From Entamoeba histolytica HM-1:IMSS (Eukaryota; Evosea; Mastigamoebida; Endamoebidae): a stretch of DNA of 64,000 nucleotides. The stretch spans positions 1 to 64,000 of the forward strand of contig NW_001914924.1 of NCBI RefSeq assembly GCF_000208925.1, given 5' to 3'. Of the stretch, positions 19,852-29,948 are shown in pieces. The notes under the pieces were generated by a model. The model made no database searches and was not told the origin of the DNA. It was given only the letters and a program-made list of their open reading frames with translations. How positions within the stretch are numbered: position 1 is the stretch's first letter; the number at the start of each line of letters is the position of its first letter. The translations under genes were made by a program, and so were the position numbers.

Positions 19852-21775
19852 TTAATCAACTTCTTCAATCCTTGGTCCTTTATTTTCTTTTTCCGTGTTT
19901 CTAGTTCCTGTAAATCCTCTTCCTCCTTGAGTTATTTTTGAATAAATCTCTCCAATTTCTTTTTCAACTTCTTCCTTTTTCTTCTCATATTCTTCTTTAC
20001 TTCCATTTTGATTGTTATCAACCCATTTTAAATTCTTTTCTATTATTTCTTCTGCTTTCTTCTTATCTTCTTCACTTATTTTATCTCCCATTTCTTTAAT
20101 ACTATTCTTCATTGAATAACACATATTTTCTATTTGATTCTTTGCTTCAATTCGTGCCTTATTCTCTTCATCTTCTGCTTTATATTTCTCTGCTTCTCTT
20201 ATCATTTTATCAATATCTTCTTTACTTAATCTTCCTTTGTCATTTGTAATAGTAATTTTATTCTTCTTTCCACTACTTTTATCTTCTGCTGTTACATTTA
20301 ATATTCCATTTGCATCAATGTCAAATGTAACTTCGATTTTTGGTACTCCTCGTGGTGCTGGTGCTATTCCTGTTAACTCAAATCTTCCAAGTAAATTACA
20401 ATGTTTTGTCATTGATGCTTCTCCTTCAAATACTTGAATTAATACTTCTGCTTGATTATCTGCATATGTAGAAAATATTTCGGATTTCTTTGCTGGAATT
20501 GTTGAATTTCTAGGAATTAATGCTGTCATAACTCCTCCTGCTGTTTCTATTCCAAGTGTAAGTGGTGCAACATCAAGTAATAACACATCTTCTGTTGCTT
20601 TCCCTCCGGTTCCTGTTAATATAGCTGCTTGTACTGCTGCTCCATACGCAACTGCTTCATCTGGATTAATACTTTTATTTGGTTCTTTCCCATTGAAAAA
20701 TTCTTTTAATATCTCAACGACTTTTGGAATTCTTGTACTTCCTCCTATCAATACTACTTCATCAATACTACTTTTATCTATTTTAGCATCTTCTAATACT
20801 CTTGAAACTGGTCCAATAGTTGATTTAAATAAATCAATGTTGATTTCTTCAAATCTAGCTCGTGTAATAGATGTATAAAAATCAATTCCTTCATATAATT
20901 GATCAACTTCAATATTAGCAACACTTGCACTTGATAATGTTCTTTTTGCTCTTTCACATGCCGTTCTTAATCTTCTAACAGCTCGTGCATTCCCACTAAT
21001 ATCTTTCTTATATTTTCTTTCAAACTCACCAATAAAATATTTAACAAGTCGATTATCAAAATCTTCTCCTCCAAGATGTGTATCTCCATTAGTTGCTTTA
21101 ACTTCAAACACTCCTTCTTCAATTGCAAGAACTGATACATCAAATGTTCCTCCTCCAAGATCAAATATCAATACTTTCTTCTCTCCTGAACTTTTTTTAT
21201 CAAGTCCATATGCAATAGCTGCTGCCGTAGGTTCATTAATAATTCTCATCACATTCATTCCTGCAATTGTTCCTGCATCTTTAGTAGCTTGTCTTTGAGA
21301 ATCATTGAAATATGCTGGACATGTAATAACTGCATTCTTTATTTCTTTTCCAACAAATGTTTCTGCCGTTTCTTTCATTTTACTTAATACCATTGATGAA
21401 ATTTCTTCTGGTGTAAATCTTTTAACTTCTCCTTTATATTCTACTTCAATTAGTGGTTTATCATGTCCATCATCAACTACTTCAAATGACCAATGTTTCG
21501 TATCATTTTGAATAGTTGGATCGCTAAATCTTCTTCCTATCATTCGTTTTGCATCAAATACCGTATTTTTAACATTCATTCCAATTTGATTCTTTGCTGC
21601 ATCTCCAATAAGTCTTTCTGTATCAGTAAATGCAACATATGATGGTGTCGTTCTATTTCCTTGGTCATTTGCTATAATTTCTACTCGATCATTTTGCCAA
21701 ATACCAACACATGAATATGTTGTACCTAAATCTATTCCAATACCTAATCCTGTATTATTTGGTTTATTCTTTCAT
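19852..21775 (-). CDS. HSP70: Cytosolic Hsp70, frameshifted at the very start
   Basis: A classical Hsp70 chaperone. The nucleotide-binding domain has [12 protein letters not shown] (minus strand, near 21735), the motif [16 protein letters not shown], and [13 protein letters not shown]. The substrate-binding domain includes [21 protein letters not shown] helical lid leads to the C-terminal EEVD, the cytosolic signature that docks TPR co-chaperones. The frame is open back to 21771, but its only in-frame ATG is at 21579, after GIDLGTT. An out-of-frame ATG at 21775 reads ATGAAAGAATAA. Deleting one base there would join it to [16 protein letters not shown], the expected N-terminus. So there is a one-base insertion, a sequencing error or a decayed start. 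No GTTTGT intron is seen that would solve it. Confidence 0.85.
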
Positions 21776-22692
21776 AATTTTATTATTTATTATTCTTTAT
21801 AACATTTTATTTCAATACAAAGATAATTTCAATATTAATTCTTTCATTGTTTATTGCGATGTTATTTGGTTTCTATGTTTAACATATTATTTATTTCTAC
21901 TTACATTACTCCTTTATTTATTATTATTTTTATGTATTATTTTATTTGTGTATTTTTTTAACTTTAATTTAATTTAACAATGACACCAGTCTCAACAAAA
22001 TAAGAAATATTAAAAAATAACTCTTTTTTGATTATTTATATTTTTTGTTAATAGACAATATTTGAAATATATTTTTAATATCTCATTCTTATATTGTCTC
22101 ATTGAAAACACTCAATTCATTAACAATTTATTTCTTAATACAAAATCCACATCTTCAATATTTCTATTATATGAAAGGAGATATGTTGATACTTTTCTAA
22201 TTTGTTTGTCTCTTTTCTTCATACCAGTTATTTTCATAAAACGAAACAAAAACATCTTCTTATTTATTAAGAAGTAAAGAATTATTAACGTTTAATAAAA
22301 GGGTATAATAATAATTTTTAATATTTTGTGTAGATGCTCAAAGTTGTATAATAATAACATTTTTTCCTAAAAAGTCTAATACAAAGGATAAAAGATACTT
22401 GTAAAAATTTTAAATTCTCCATAAAAAAGGATTTAATTTCTCTAATTGTTGTGAAGTTAAACTTAGTTAAAAGTTTATTTCTCAAGAAGATAAATAAACT
22501 AAAATCAACTAGTATTTAAAATAAATATGTTTATTAAATCAGACGATAATGAAAGAAAGATTTATTGAATATAAAAAAGAATATTTTATTACAAAATAAG
22601 AAGAAACTAACTGATTCAATAAATGCATCAAAATTAATAAAAGAAATTAAACAAAAAGAGAGAGTTAATGATATGATAAAAAAGAAAACAAA
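21776..22692. other. Intergenic between Hsp70 and the Rho GTPase gene
   Basis: AT-rich, no supported gene. It contains the 5' flank of Hsp70. No clear paired heat-shock-element array was recognised. Confidence 0.5.
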
Positions 22693-23406
22693 TTATTTTC
22701 CAAATATCTTCTTAAAGATACTACCATTATGCTTTCTTTTTTCTTTATCTTTTTTGTCTTTCTTGTCTTTTTTATCTTTCTTATCCCCTGTTTCATCTTC
22801 CATTCCAAGTGCCACTTTTGCCGCCATTTCAAACACTTCATTTAATCCATTCTATTCATTTTATTAAAACTGATTTATTTCTTCAATGAGAAATTCATAA
22901 TAAAAACAAACTTGATTTGCTGCTGAACATTCTGCAAATCCTTTTGCACCAATTTCATTTGCCATAATTTCAATAGACTCTTTTTTAACAAGGTCTTTTC
23001 CTTGTTTTTTCAATGTATCAATTAATTTTTGACTATCACGTATATCACATTTTGTTCCTACTAATATGATACGTGGGTCATCATTTTGACAATGTTCTCT
23101 AATTTCTGGAACCCATTTAGTTTTGATACGTTCAAATGATTCCTCCTCTGCAATAGAAAAACAAATCATAAAACAATCAGTATCAGTATAACTTAAAGGT
23201 CTCATCTCATCAAGGTCATCAGAACCAGAAGTATCCCAAAGGTTCATTTGAATGGCTTTTCCTTCCACCGAAATTGGAGCAGTGTAATTGTCAAATACAG
23301 TTGGAACATAAGAATCAGGAAAACTATTTGTTGTATATGTTAACAATAAACAAGTTTTACCAACGTTTGTGTCTCCAATAACAATTACTTTAACCTCGGC
23401 GGTCAT
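22693..23406 (-). CDS. Atypical Rho-family small GTPase (two exons)
   Basis: Exon 1 is 23406-22912, the intron 22911-22852 (60 nt, GTTTGT...TAG, phase 0), exon 2 22851-22693: 217 residues. Rho features: effector loop YVPTVFDNYTAPI, GTKCD (G4), ECSA (G5, read across to NGLNEVFEMAAKVAL after splicing). Odd points: the P-loop is GDTNVGKT, so the position of Rac Gly12 is Thr. Switch II is WDTSGSDD, so the Gln61 position is Ser. Both changes abolish or slow GTP hydrolysis in known Rho proteins, as in the Rnd/RhoH group. The tail is Lys/Asp-rich (KKDKKDKKDKKDKEKRK) and ends IFKKIFGK without a CAAX box, so prenylation is not expected; membrane contact, if any, could come from the lysines. Without splicing the protein would end in an intron-encoded YYEFLIEEINQF. 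Confidence 0.9.
22852..22911 (-). other. Intron of the Rho GTPase gene
   Basis: 60 nt on the minus strand, with donor GTTTGT at 22911-22906 and acceptor TAG ending at 22852. It contains in-frame stops, and its removal restores the conserved ECSAANQ-NGLNEVFEMA junction in phase. Confidence 0.9.
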
Positions 23407-24455
23407 TAAATCAAATTTCTTAGTTTCCTTAGTTCCATTTGAGCATACTTTTTGTTTTGATTCCTATTTTTATTTGGTGTTATAATTTTACATTTCAGTT
23501 ATTTTTCAGTATGTTTTTAAATATTATCTATTAGTTCTTTTTATCATTTGATATTAAATATCCATTCAGTACATTTAGTCTCTTTTTTTAGAAAACTCAT
23601 TCTAATTTTCTCCATTCATTTTATTCTATTTTTCCTTCTCTTTCATATCTTTTACTTATACTATTTATATCTTTCTCTATTCCAAATATATTATTATCTC
23701 TAAACTAAAAAAACACAAAATAAAAATCCTATATGATGATTTGCTTTGTTTGAATGCCATTTTTGAGATATTTTAAAAGATTATTTTTGTTGACTTTTCC
23801 TATCTACAAATAAAATTTATTTCTTAGAAATTCCTTGTTAAAAATTAGTTCATATCTTCTGTATTATTGAGATAAATTCTTTGGTGTACTTAATAAGTTT
23901 AATACCTCTCTTTGTTATAAAAAGATGAATTTTCTTTATTCTTAAGACACATTAATTAAAAAAAAACATTATTTTACTACCATGTCTAACTATAAGAATT
24001 GTTTTATCACTTTTAAACTCAATAATTCTTTATTACTTCTACATTAATAACGAATTAAACAAAACTTACTCTAAGTGTTTTCTTCAAATAAAATAATAAA
24101 TTAATAAACAATTAAACAATTAAACAATTGTTTGTTATTAAATAAGGTATGTTAAAATCTAAGTCATATTAGTTTTTAGATTAAAGTGATATTTATTTAT
24201 TATCTTTTTTTATGTTTAAGTTTTCTAATGTAAGACAGATTAATGAAACATAAACTTGATGCCTTCACTTAATGACAGAAATTTCTTTTGTGCAGTATTG
24301 TTGTAATAATAATAAGAAAGTCAATGAAAACCAATTTATTTGAAATGAATCTAATAAACTAATTAGTTATTTAAATAATTTGAAAACAAATGAAAAAGAC
24401 ATGTAAATTTTCATGAAATAACAATAAGTTTATAGTAATAAATGACTCAATTAGC
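23407..24455. other. Intergenic, about 1.05 kb
   Basis: AT-rich. It holds the promoter of the minus-strand Rho gene at its left and the 3' flank of the formin gene at its right. Nothing else recognised. Confidence 0.5.
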
Positions 24456-27400
24456 TCAATTTTCTTCGGTAGCCACAGTAGCTTTCTTATGAACTTTACG
24501 TTTAACAATTTTTCTAACTTTCTTAACAGGTTCATCTTCAGGTTTGTCTTGAGCTAACTTAAGTTCTTCAGCCAAATCTTTTTCAAAATCAACTTCCATA
24601 GTTTCTTTTCTAGATTTTTTTACTTTCTTAACCTTCTTTATTGGTTTAATCATATCTTCTGCCATACCTTCAACCATAGCCTCTTGTTGTTTTTTCTTTG
24701 CCTCACGTTCTTTGGCTTTTCTTTCTTGTTCTTCCATTTTTCTTTTCTTTTCTGCTTCTTTCTTTGCTTCTTTCTCAGCTTTTGCTTTATCATCTTGGTA
24801 CATTTGCTCTGCTTTTTCATAACTTTCATAAAAGTCTTTAAAATTCTTAAAGAAATCTTCACTTTTAGGCAATTTACTTGTATCTTCACCATATAATTGG
24901 CACACTTTTGAATATTGAACATCATATTTCTTTTTATCATTTTCAAGGACTAACATATTAGTCGAATACCCTGAATTAAGTTGTGATAATTCTGCAACAA
25001 ATCCTTCGTTTCCTGGTGTTTTTTGTAATTGAGCAATAGTTGAATCAAATCCTGCAACTGTTTTCTTTAATTCGGCAAATGTTGACTCAACTTCACTTCC
25101 CATAACACGTACTGCTGGTACAACAGCTTCAACTTCCTCCATCCAATGAGATAAATCTGGATGCTTCTCATGGATATATTTACATAAGAAATAAACTAAA
25201 TTCTTTTGGTTGTCATTAGACTTTGTATCTGCTAACTTCCCTAAAACACTCATTTTAAAACCACAAGTAATTGGCTTTTTACTTGCTTTATTCATATAAT
25301 TACCAATAATTAAAATTACTTCAAGTAATTTTAAGAATGACTTACTTTCACATAATTGTGTTGATGCGGTTAATAATGTTTTTACGTTTCGAGAACAGTC
25401 ATCAAATTTACTTGGGAATTGAAGCAATTTCATCATAACATCTAATTTCTTCTCTGCATTAGAACATTGACTTAATTTATATGAGAATATTTCAGACGGA
25501 TCTAATTGTTTTCCAACATACTTTTCAGGGTGTTCATAATAATCTTTTAAGAGCCCAGGCTCATCTTTGTCTGATGACGCAACTGGAAGTGCATTTTTGA
25601 GACCTTCTATTAAAGAAACTTCATCAAATAGAGTCATGTCTAGTGCATTGATGTTATCAATTATGGTTTCCACAGACACTCCTTTAAATTTGTTCAACAT
25701 AATATTAATGTTTTGTGATTTTTTTCCATCAAATATACCAACGTATTGAATTTTATTTGACTTACTTGTATCTTCTTTTTTTACTACAACTTCTTTTTGT
25801 TTAAACATTTCCTCTAAGTCATCAAAACATTCACTAACAGCAACATCCCCTTCCATTTTACTAAATATTGTATTAGTTAATTGTCTTTCTGGGATTTTTT
25901 GCCATTGAACAGCCTTTAACTTGTTCTTTGGTTGTTTTAATTTACTTAATGTCGTTTGAACTTTAAGTGCTGGTGCTCCAGGTGGTCTAAATCCAAATCC
26001 AGGAGGTGGAGGTGGCATACCTGGCATACCAGGAGGAGGAGGTGGCATACCTGGCATTCCAGGGAGTGGTGGTGGGGGAGGCATACCCGGCATTCCAGGA
26101 GGAGGTGGTGGGGGAGGCATTCCTGGCATTCCAGGAGGAGGTGGTGGGGGAGGAACTGAACTTGCTCCAGGAGGAGGTGGTGGTGGGGGAACTGAACTTG
26201 CTCCAGGAGGAGGTGGTGGTGGGGGAACTGAACTTGCTCCAGGAGGTGGTGGTGGGGGTGCAGTTGCTGTATTAGAAGGAGGTGGTACAACACCTTTTGG
26301 GGACAACTTAAGAACAGCATCCTTTAATCTGTCTAAATCTTCTTTGTTAACAACTTCTTCTTGACTCTTATCAGCTATTTGAACTGCAGTTTCACTAAAA
26401 GCAAATACACCACCTACAGCCTTTAAATGATCAACTAATTTAGGATTTTTAGTAAGAATTTTCATGACTTCCATTGTGTTATTGTGTTGTACGTTAAGCT
26501 CATCATACTTGATTTTCAATCCGTCTAAAGCAGCTTGACTTGACTCTAACAAGGCGATTTTTTTTTCTTTTTCTTCTACTTCTTTTAATTTTAATGTCAC
26601 CTTCTCTTCATTTGCAGCAATCAAGGAAGATTGTTTTTTCATTTCTTCCATTTTTTGTTGAATTAATTTCTCTTTCTCTTCGTCATCAATTTTTGTCTTC
26701 TTTACTCCTCCACTTAATTTTAGTGTAGCGTTTTCTTCCAATAACTTTGCCATTCCAAGACAATCTGCAGCTCCTGAAACTAAAGAATTAATATCTATTG
26801 AATGTTCATTAAACTCAATGGTATTATGTTGGTCATTTTCATATGAATAAAGACCAAGTTGTCTAATAAATCTAGTAGCTACAACTAATTTTTGTTGCAA
26901 GATAGTTTCATTTTTATTTTTTGTGTAATCAGTTCCAACAAGAAATTCAATTTCTTTTAACATCTGAACATAATAGATTTCTGCTCTTGCTTGTTCTAAT
27001 ACTCCTCTAAGTTTTTCATCAGTATGTTCTACACTTAACATTGGAATATCTTTAAATCTTTCTTTCATTTTAGCATCATCTTCTCCTCTTAACTTTTCAT
27101 ATATTCCAATTTGGTTTAAAATATCAGAAACATCTTTGCTCATTGCAAGTGATGCTTTAGACTTTTCTCCATTACACTTTTCATCAAACCCACTTAATGT
27201 TAATTCTGCTCGTCTTGAGATACGAGTAAAAATATCATCAGCATTATTTGTTAAATATGAAAACATAGCTACAATAGTTGCTTTTAATTCACTATCATCA
27301 GTCTTTCCAAATAACTCTACAAGAATTTTAAATCGGCCTTCTTTACCTTTAACCTTATCAATTGCAGCTAAAACTTCCTCACTTCCTTTCTTCTTATTAG

Positions 27401-28094
27401 AAATTAAACATAATAACATAGTGGCTTCAGTTCTAATTCTTTCATCTGCTACATTAACTGTCAAACATTTCATTAATAAATCACATACTGTTGATTTAAC
27501 TACTCTGTCTTCTGCTATAGGTGCAATAGCTCTTAATGCTCTAAGACAATTTCTTGATACTTCAGCTCCATTCTTTTTTTCTGAACCATTCATTGAAGAA
27601 GTTAATGCGTCAATTAATGCTTCTACTCCATCTGCTTCAATAAACTGTGATGACCATTTTTCATTTTTTAAAAAAACAATAATTGATTCAATCAATGTTG
27701 GTGTTGGTTCACATCTTAAAGAAGAAACTGCAAACGTAGCATTTCTTAATTTACTTTGAGAAGCATCAGGACTGTGTCTTTGAAGAAGTAACCATTTAGT
27801 TTCATACGATAATTCATTTGATTCATTTGGTGAAATATCAAATAATGCTGAAATCTCTTTAAATTTTTCATCAATATAATTTGTTGGTGGCAACGCAGAT
27901 AATTTTGCACTTTGAAGATCTGCTGCAGTAATACCACCTTTTGTTTTAATATTTTTATTTAATCCAGTCTGTTTTCCAACAACAGTTAATTGCTTCTTTG
28001 GTACAGAGGTATCAAATTTTTGAAAAGGAGAACTAAGTTTATCCCCCCTTGCTGGTAACTTTACCCGTCTAAAAACGTAATTACTTTCACTCAT
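24456..28094 (-). CDS. Diaphanous-related formin
   Basis: 1212 residues from an ATG. The GTPase-binding/FH3 armadillo region spans about residues 75-430 (LRNATFAVSSLRCEPTPTLI, NCLRALRAIAP). A coiled coil covers about 470-560, then a proline-rich FH1 about 600-710 with 12-residue GASSVPPPPPPP units and GMPGMPPPPP units. The FH2 domain is about 710-1100, including LKAVQWQKIPE, LLQFPSKFDDC and LEVILIIGNYMN. A basic tail follows (KPIKKVKKVKKSRK, RKIVKRKVHKK) where a DAD would lie. Formins nucleate and elongate actin filaments and are opened by Rho-GTP. The atypical Rho gene lies on the same strand about 1 kb downstream of the stop. No recognisable MDxLL DAD core is seen in the tail. Confidence 0.95.
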   Translation of the reverse strand: MSESNYVFRRVKLPARGDKLSSPFQKFDTSVPKKQLTVVGKQTGLNKNIKTKGGITAADLQSAKLSALPPTNYIDEKFKEISALFDISPNESNELSYETKWLLLQRHSPDASQSKLRNATFAVSSLRCEPTPTLIESIIVFLKNEKWSSQFIEADGVEALIDALTSSMNGSEKKNGAEVSRNCLRALRAIAPIAEDRVVKSTVCDLLMKCLTVNVADERIRTEATMLLCLISNKKKGSEEVLAAIDKVKGKEGRFKILVELFGKTDDSELKATIVAMFSYLTNNADDIFTRISRRAELTLSGFDEKCNGEKSKASLAMSKDVSDILNQIGIYEKLRGEDDAKMKERFKDIPMLSVEHTDEKLRGVLEQARAEIYYVQMLKEIEFLVGTDYTKNKNETILQQKLVVATRFIRQLGLYSYENDQHNTIEFNEHSIDINSLVSGAADCLGMAKLLEENATLKLSGGVKKTKIDDEEKEKLIQQKMEEMKKQSSLIAANEEKVTLKLKEVEEKEKKIALLESSQAALDGLKIKYDELNVQHNNTMEVMKILTKNPKLVDHLKAVGGVFAFSETAVQIADKSQEEVVNKEDLDRLKDAVLKLSPKGVVPPPSNTATAPPPPPPGASSVPPPPPPPGASSVPPPPPPPGASSVPPPPPPPGMPGMPPPPPPPGMPGMPPPPPLPGMPGMPPPPPGMPGMPPPPPGFGFRPPGAPALKVQTTLSKLKQPKNKLKAVQWQKIPERQLTNTIFSKMEGDVAVSECFDDLEEMFKQKEVVVKKEDTSKSNKIQYVGIFDGKKSQNINIMLNKFKGVSVETIIDNINALDMTLFDEVSLIEGLKNALPVASSDKDEPGLLKDYYEHPEKYVGKQLDPSEIFSYKLSQCSNAEKKLDVMMKLLQFPSKFDDCSRNVKTLLTASTQLCESKSFLKLLEVILIIGNYMNKASKKPITCGFKMSVLGKLADTKSNDNQKNLVYFLCKYIHEKHPDLSHWMEEVEAVVPAVRVMGSEVESTFAELKKTVAGFDSTIAQLQKTPGNEGFVAELSQLNSGYSTNMLVLENDKKKYDVQYSKVCQLYGEDTSKLPKSEDFFKNFKDFYESYEKAEQMYQDDKAKAEKEAKKEAEKKRKMEEQERKAKEREAKKKQQEAMVEGMAEDMIKPIKKVKKVKKSRKETMEVDFEKDLAEELKLAQDKPEDEPVKKVRKIVKRKVHKKATVATEEN
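25965..26290 (-). repeat. Proline-codon repeats of the formin FH1 domain
   Basis: About 36-39-base tandem units encode GASSV plus 6-7 prolines (three copies), followed by GMPGM plus prolines (several copies). The plus strand shows them as GGAGGTGGTGG tracts. Such arrays vary in copy number and set the number of profilin-actin docking sites. Confidence 0.85.
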
Positions 28095-28288
28095 CAGTAT
28101 TATAACTTTTTAGTTTCCTTCAAGTTCTTTTCAAATAACACAAAATTAAAAAAAACAAAAAATAATTATTCTTTTTTTGGGTTTAATAAAAAAGAAAAAA
28201 ATATGAAATAATTTATTACAATAAAAATATTATAATTTTTAGTTTTTAGTTCTTTTTTTTTTTGTTTTAAAAAAGATTCATTTATAAC

Positions 28289-28540
28289 ATGGACAATGTA
28301 CCTTTAATGAATCCAAGTGAAAACAAAGTAGAAAAAAGATATAAGATAATATTCTATGTACTTGTTGGAATTGGATTTATCTTTTCTATTTGTTGGATAT
28401 TTGCATTTATTTTATCAAGAAGTAATTACTTAATAATAACCATAAACAAAAGAATAGGTTTTCTTTGTTTATTAGGTTTCTTAGTAAGAAATATCATTCT
28501 TTTAATTATCCTTGGTTTATATACAGTAAATATATTTTAA
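28289..28540 (+). CDS. Small two-helix membrane protein
   Basis: 83 residues from an ATG. A polar head (MDNVPLMNPSENKVEKRYK) is followed by two hydrophobic segments: about residues 24-44 (IIFYVLVGIGFIFSICWIF) and about 60-83 (GFLCLLGFLVRNIILLIILG), separated by a short basic loop (SRSNYLIITINKR). No signal peptide cleavage site is apparent. I do not recognise the family. It is divergent from the formin gene, with 194 bases between the starts. Confidence 0.7.
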   Translation: MDNVPLMNPSENKVEKRYKIIFYVLVGIGFIFSICWIFAFILSRSNYLIITINKRIGFLCLLGFLVRNIILLIILGLYTVNIF

Positions 28541-28605
28541 ATGAGTTTTCTTTAATTTATTTTCTTAAATCTAAATGAAAATATCTAATAAAGAATTAAA
28601 TTGAG

Positions 28606-29754
28606 TTAATAAAGGTTGTCTAAAATAATAAGACAGCCTTTAGTATCAATGTCCTTATAAACTCCACATGGTCTAGAATCAAATTTATCAGAAATTTCTT
28701 TAAAATGTTCTTTACCAAATCCCCATTCTGATAATCTTGTTTTTGCTCCAAGAGATTTGAAAAATTGTTCTGAAGCTTTAATAGCGTCTTCTGGTTGTGC
28801 ATTTTTAATTCCAAAAACTTGTTCAGCCATTTGAATTAATTTTTGTTTATTCTTTTCTTTATGAAATTTCATTACTCCAGGCATAGCCATTGCTAATGTC
28901 TCTCCATGTGCAAGTCCATAATACGCTGTAATTTCATGTCCAATTCTATGAGCTCCCCAACATTGATCAATACCACATGTTAATGAATAATTTAAAGCTA
29001 CTGTAGCGGCATAACAAAAAGTAGCTCGTGCTTGATAATCGTAATGGTCTTTTAATGTTATTGGTGCAACTTTAATAATACTTTTCATTACTGCTTCACA
29101 TTCTCCATCAATTACAGGATTTTTTTGATAATGTCCAATATATTGTTCATAAACATGAACAAATGCATCAATTAAACCATTTCTAATTTGGTTATCTGGT
29201 AAAGTAAATGAATGACATGGATCAACAATAGCAAAGAGAGGATAACAACTGTCATCTTCAGCTGCTCGTTTGTCATTAGAGGAATGACGTGAAATTACAA
29301 ATCCTGGATTCATTTCTGATCCAGTAGCTGGAATAGTTAAAACAACACCAATTTTTGCTTTAGCAGGATTATATTTAAATGTACCAGCTTTCATTAATAT
29401 GTCATATGTATCATTTGAGTATGTATGTTCCATAGCAAGTGCAATATATTTAGTAGCATCTATAACTGATCCTCCTCCTACAGCAAGGAAGAAATTAATA
29501 TTATTTTCTTTAGCAAGTTTAATTGCTTTAACACAAGTTTCATGTGATGGATTTGGTTCTATTCCTCCAAATTCTATTAGTGGTTTAACATATTTTAATA
29601 CTTCTTCATAAATTCCATTTTTTTTAATTGATCCACCACCATATGTCATCATAATTCTAGCATCTTCAGGAATAAGATGTTGTTTAACGATTTCTTCACA
29701 ACTACCTTTTCCATAAATCAATCGAACTGGATTATAAAATGTGAAATTATTCAT
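28606..29754 (-). CDS. Iron-dependent alcohol dehydrogenase (butanol-dehydrogenase type, ADH3-like)
   Basis: 382 residues from an ATG, the usual length. It belongs to the group III iron-containing ADHs that interconvert aldehydes and alcohols with NAD(P)H in fermentation. The nucleotide-binding part has YGGGSIKKNG and AVGGGSVIDATKYIA. The likely Fe ligands are D196 and H200 (LIDAFVHVYEQ), H269 (WGAHRIGHE) and H283 (GLAHGETLA). Length and N-terminus (MNNFTFYNPVRLIYGKGS) agree with what I know of Entamoeba ADH3. The gene looks bacterial in origin, as is usual for Entamoeba fermentation enzymes. Confidence 0.92.
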   Translation of the reverse strand: MNNFTFYNPVRLIYGKGSCEEIVKQHLIPEDARIMMTYGGGSIKKNGIYEEVLKYVKPLIEFGGIEPNPSHETCVKAIKLAKENNINFFLAVGGGSVIDATKYIALAMEHTYSNDTYDILMKAGTFKYNPAKAKIGVVLTIPATGSEMNPGFVISRHSSNDKRAAEDDSCYPLFAIVDPCHSFTLPDNQIRNGLIDAFVHVYEQYIGHYQKNPVIDGECEAVMKSIIKVAPITLKDHYDYQARATFCYAATVALNYSLTCGIDQCWGAHRIGHEITAYYGLAHGETLAMAMPGVMKFHKEKNKQKLIQMAEQVFGIKNAQPEDAIKASEQFFKSLGAKTRLSEWGFGKEHFKEISDKFDSRPCGVYKDIDTKGCLIILDNLY

Positions 29755-29948
29755 TAAATTAATAAAAGAGGAATTTAAATAATAAATAAATAATCAAGTT
29801 CTTAATATAAAGAAAAACTTGTTTTATATAAAAACTAATTATTAAAATATAAAATTGTAAAATTCTTTTTTCTTTTTGAATTGTAAAAAACCCATGGAGG
29901 ACTTTTTAATGAGAATTTTTAATTTCATATCAACTTATTTGTTTTATA

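Noticed and set aside
22565..22867. 100-codon plus-strand frame with repeated FLSFLSFLS
   Set aside because: It is the antisense of exon 2 of the Rho GTPase gene (the Lys/Asp repeats); the minus-strand reading, after splicing, matches a conserved family.
25946..26320. Frames rich in His/Leu/Pro or Trp/Arg on both strands
   Set aside because: Shadows of the proline-codon repeats of the formin FH1 domain.
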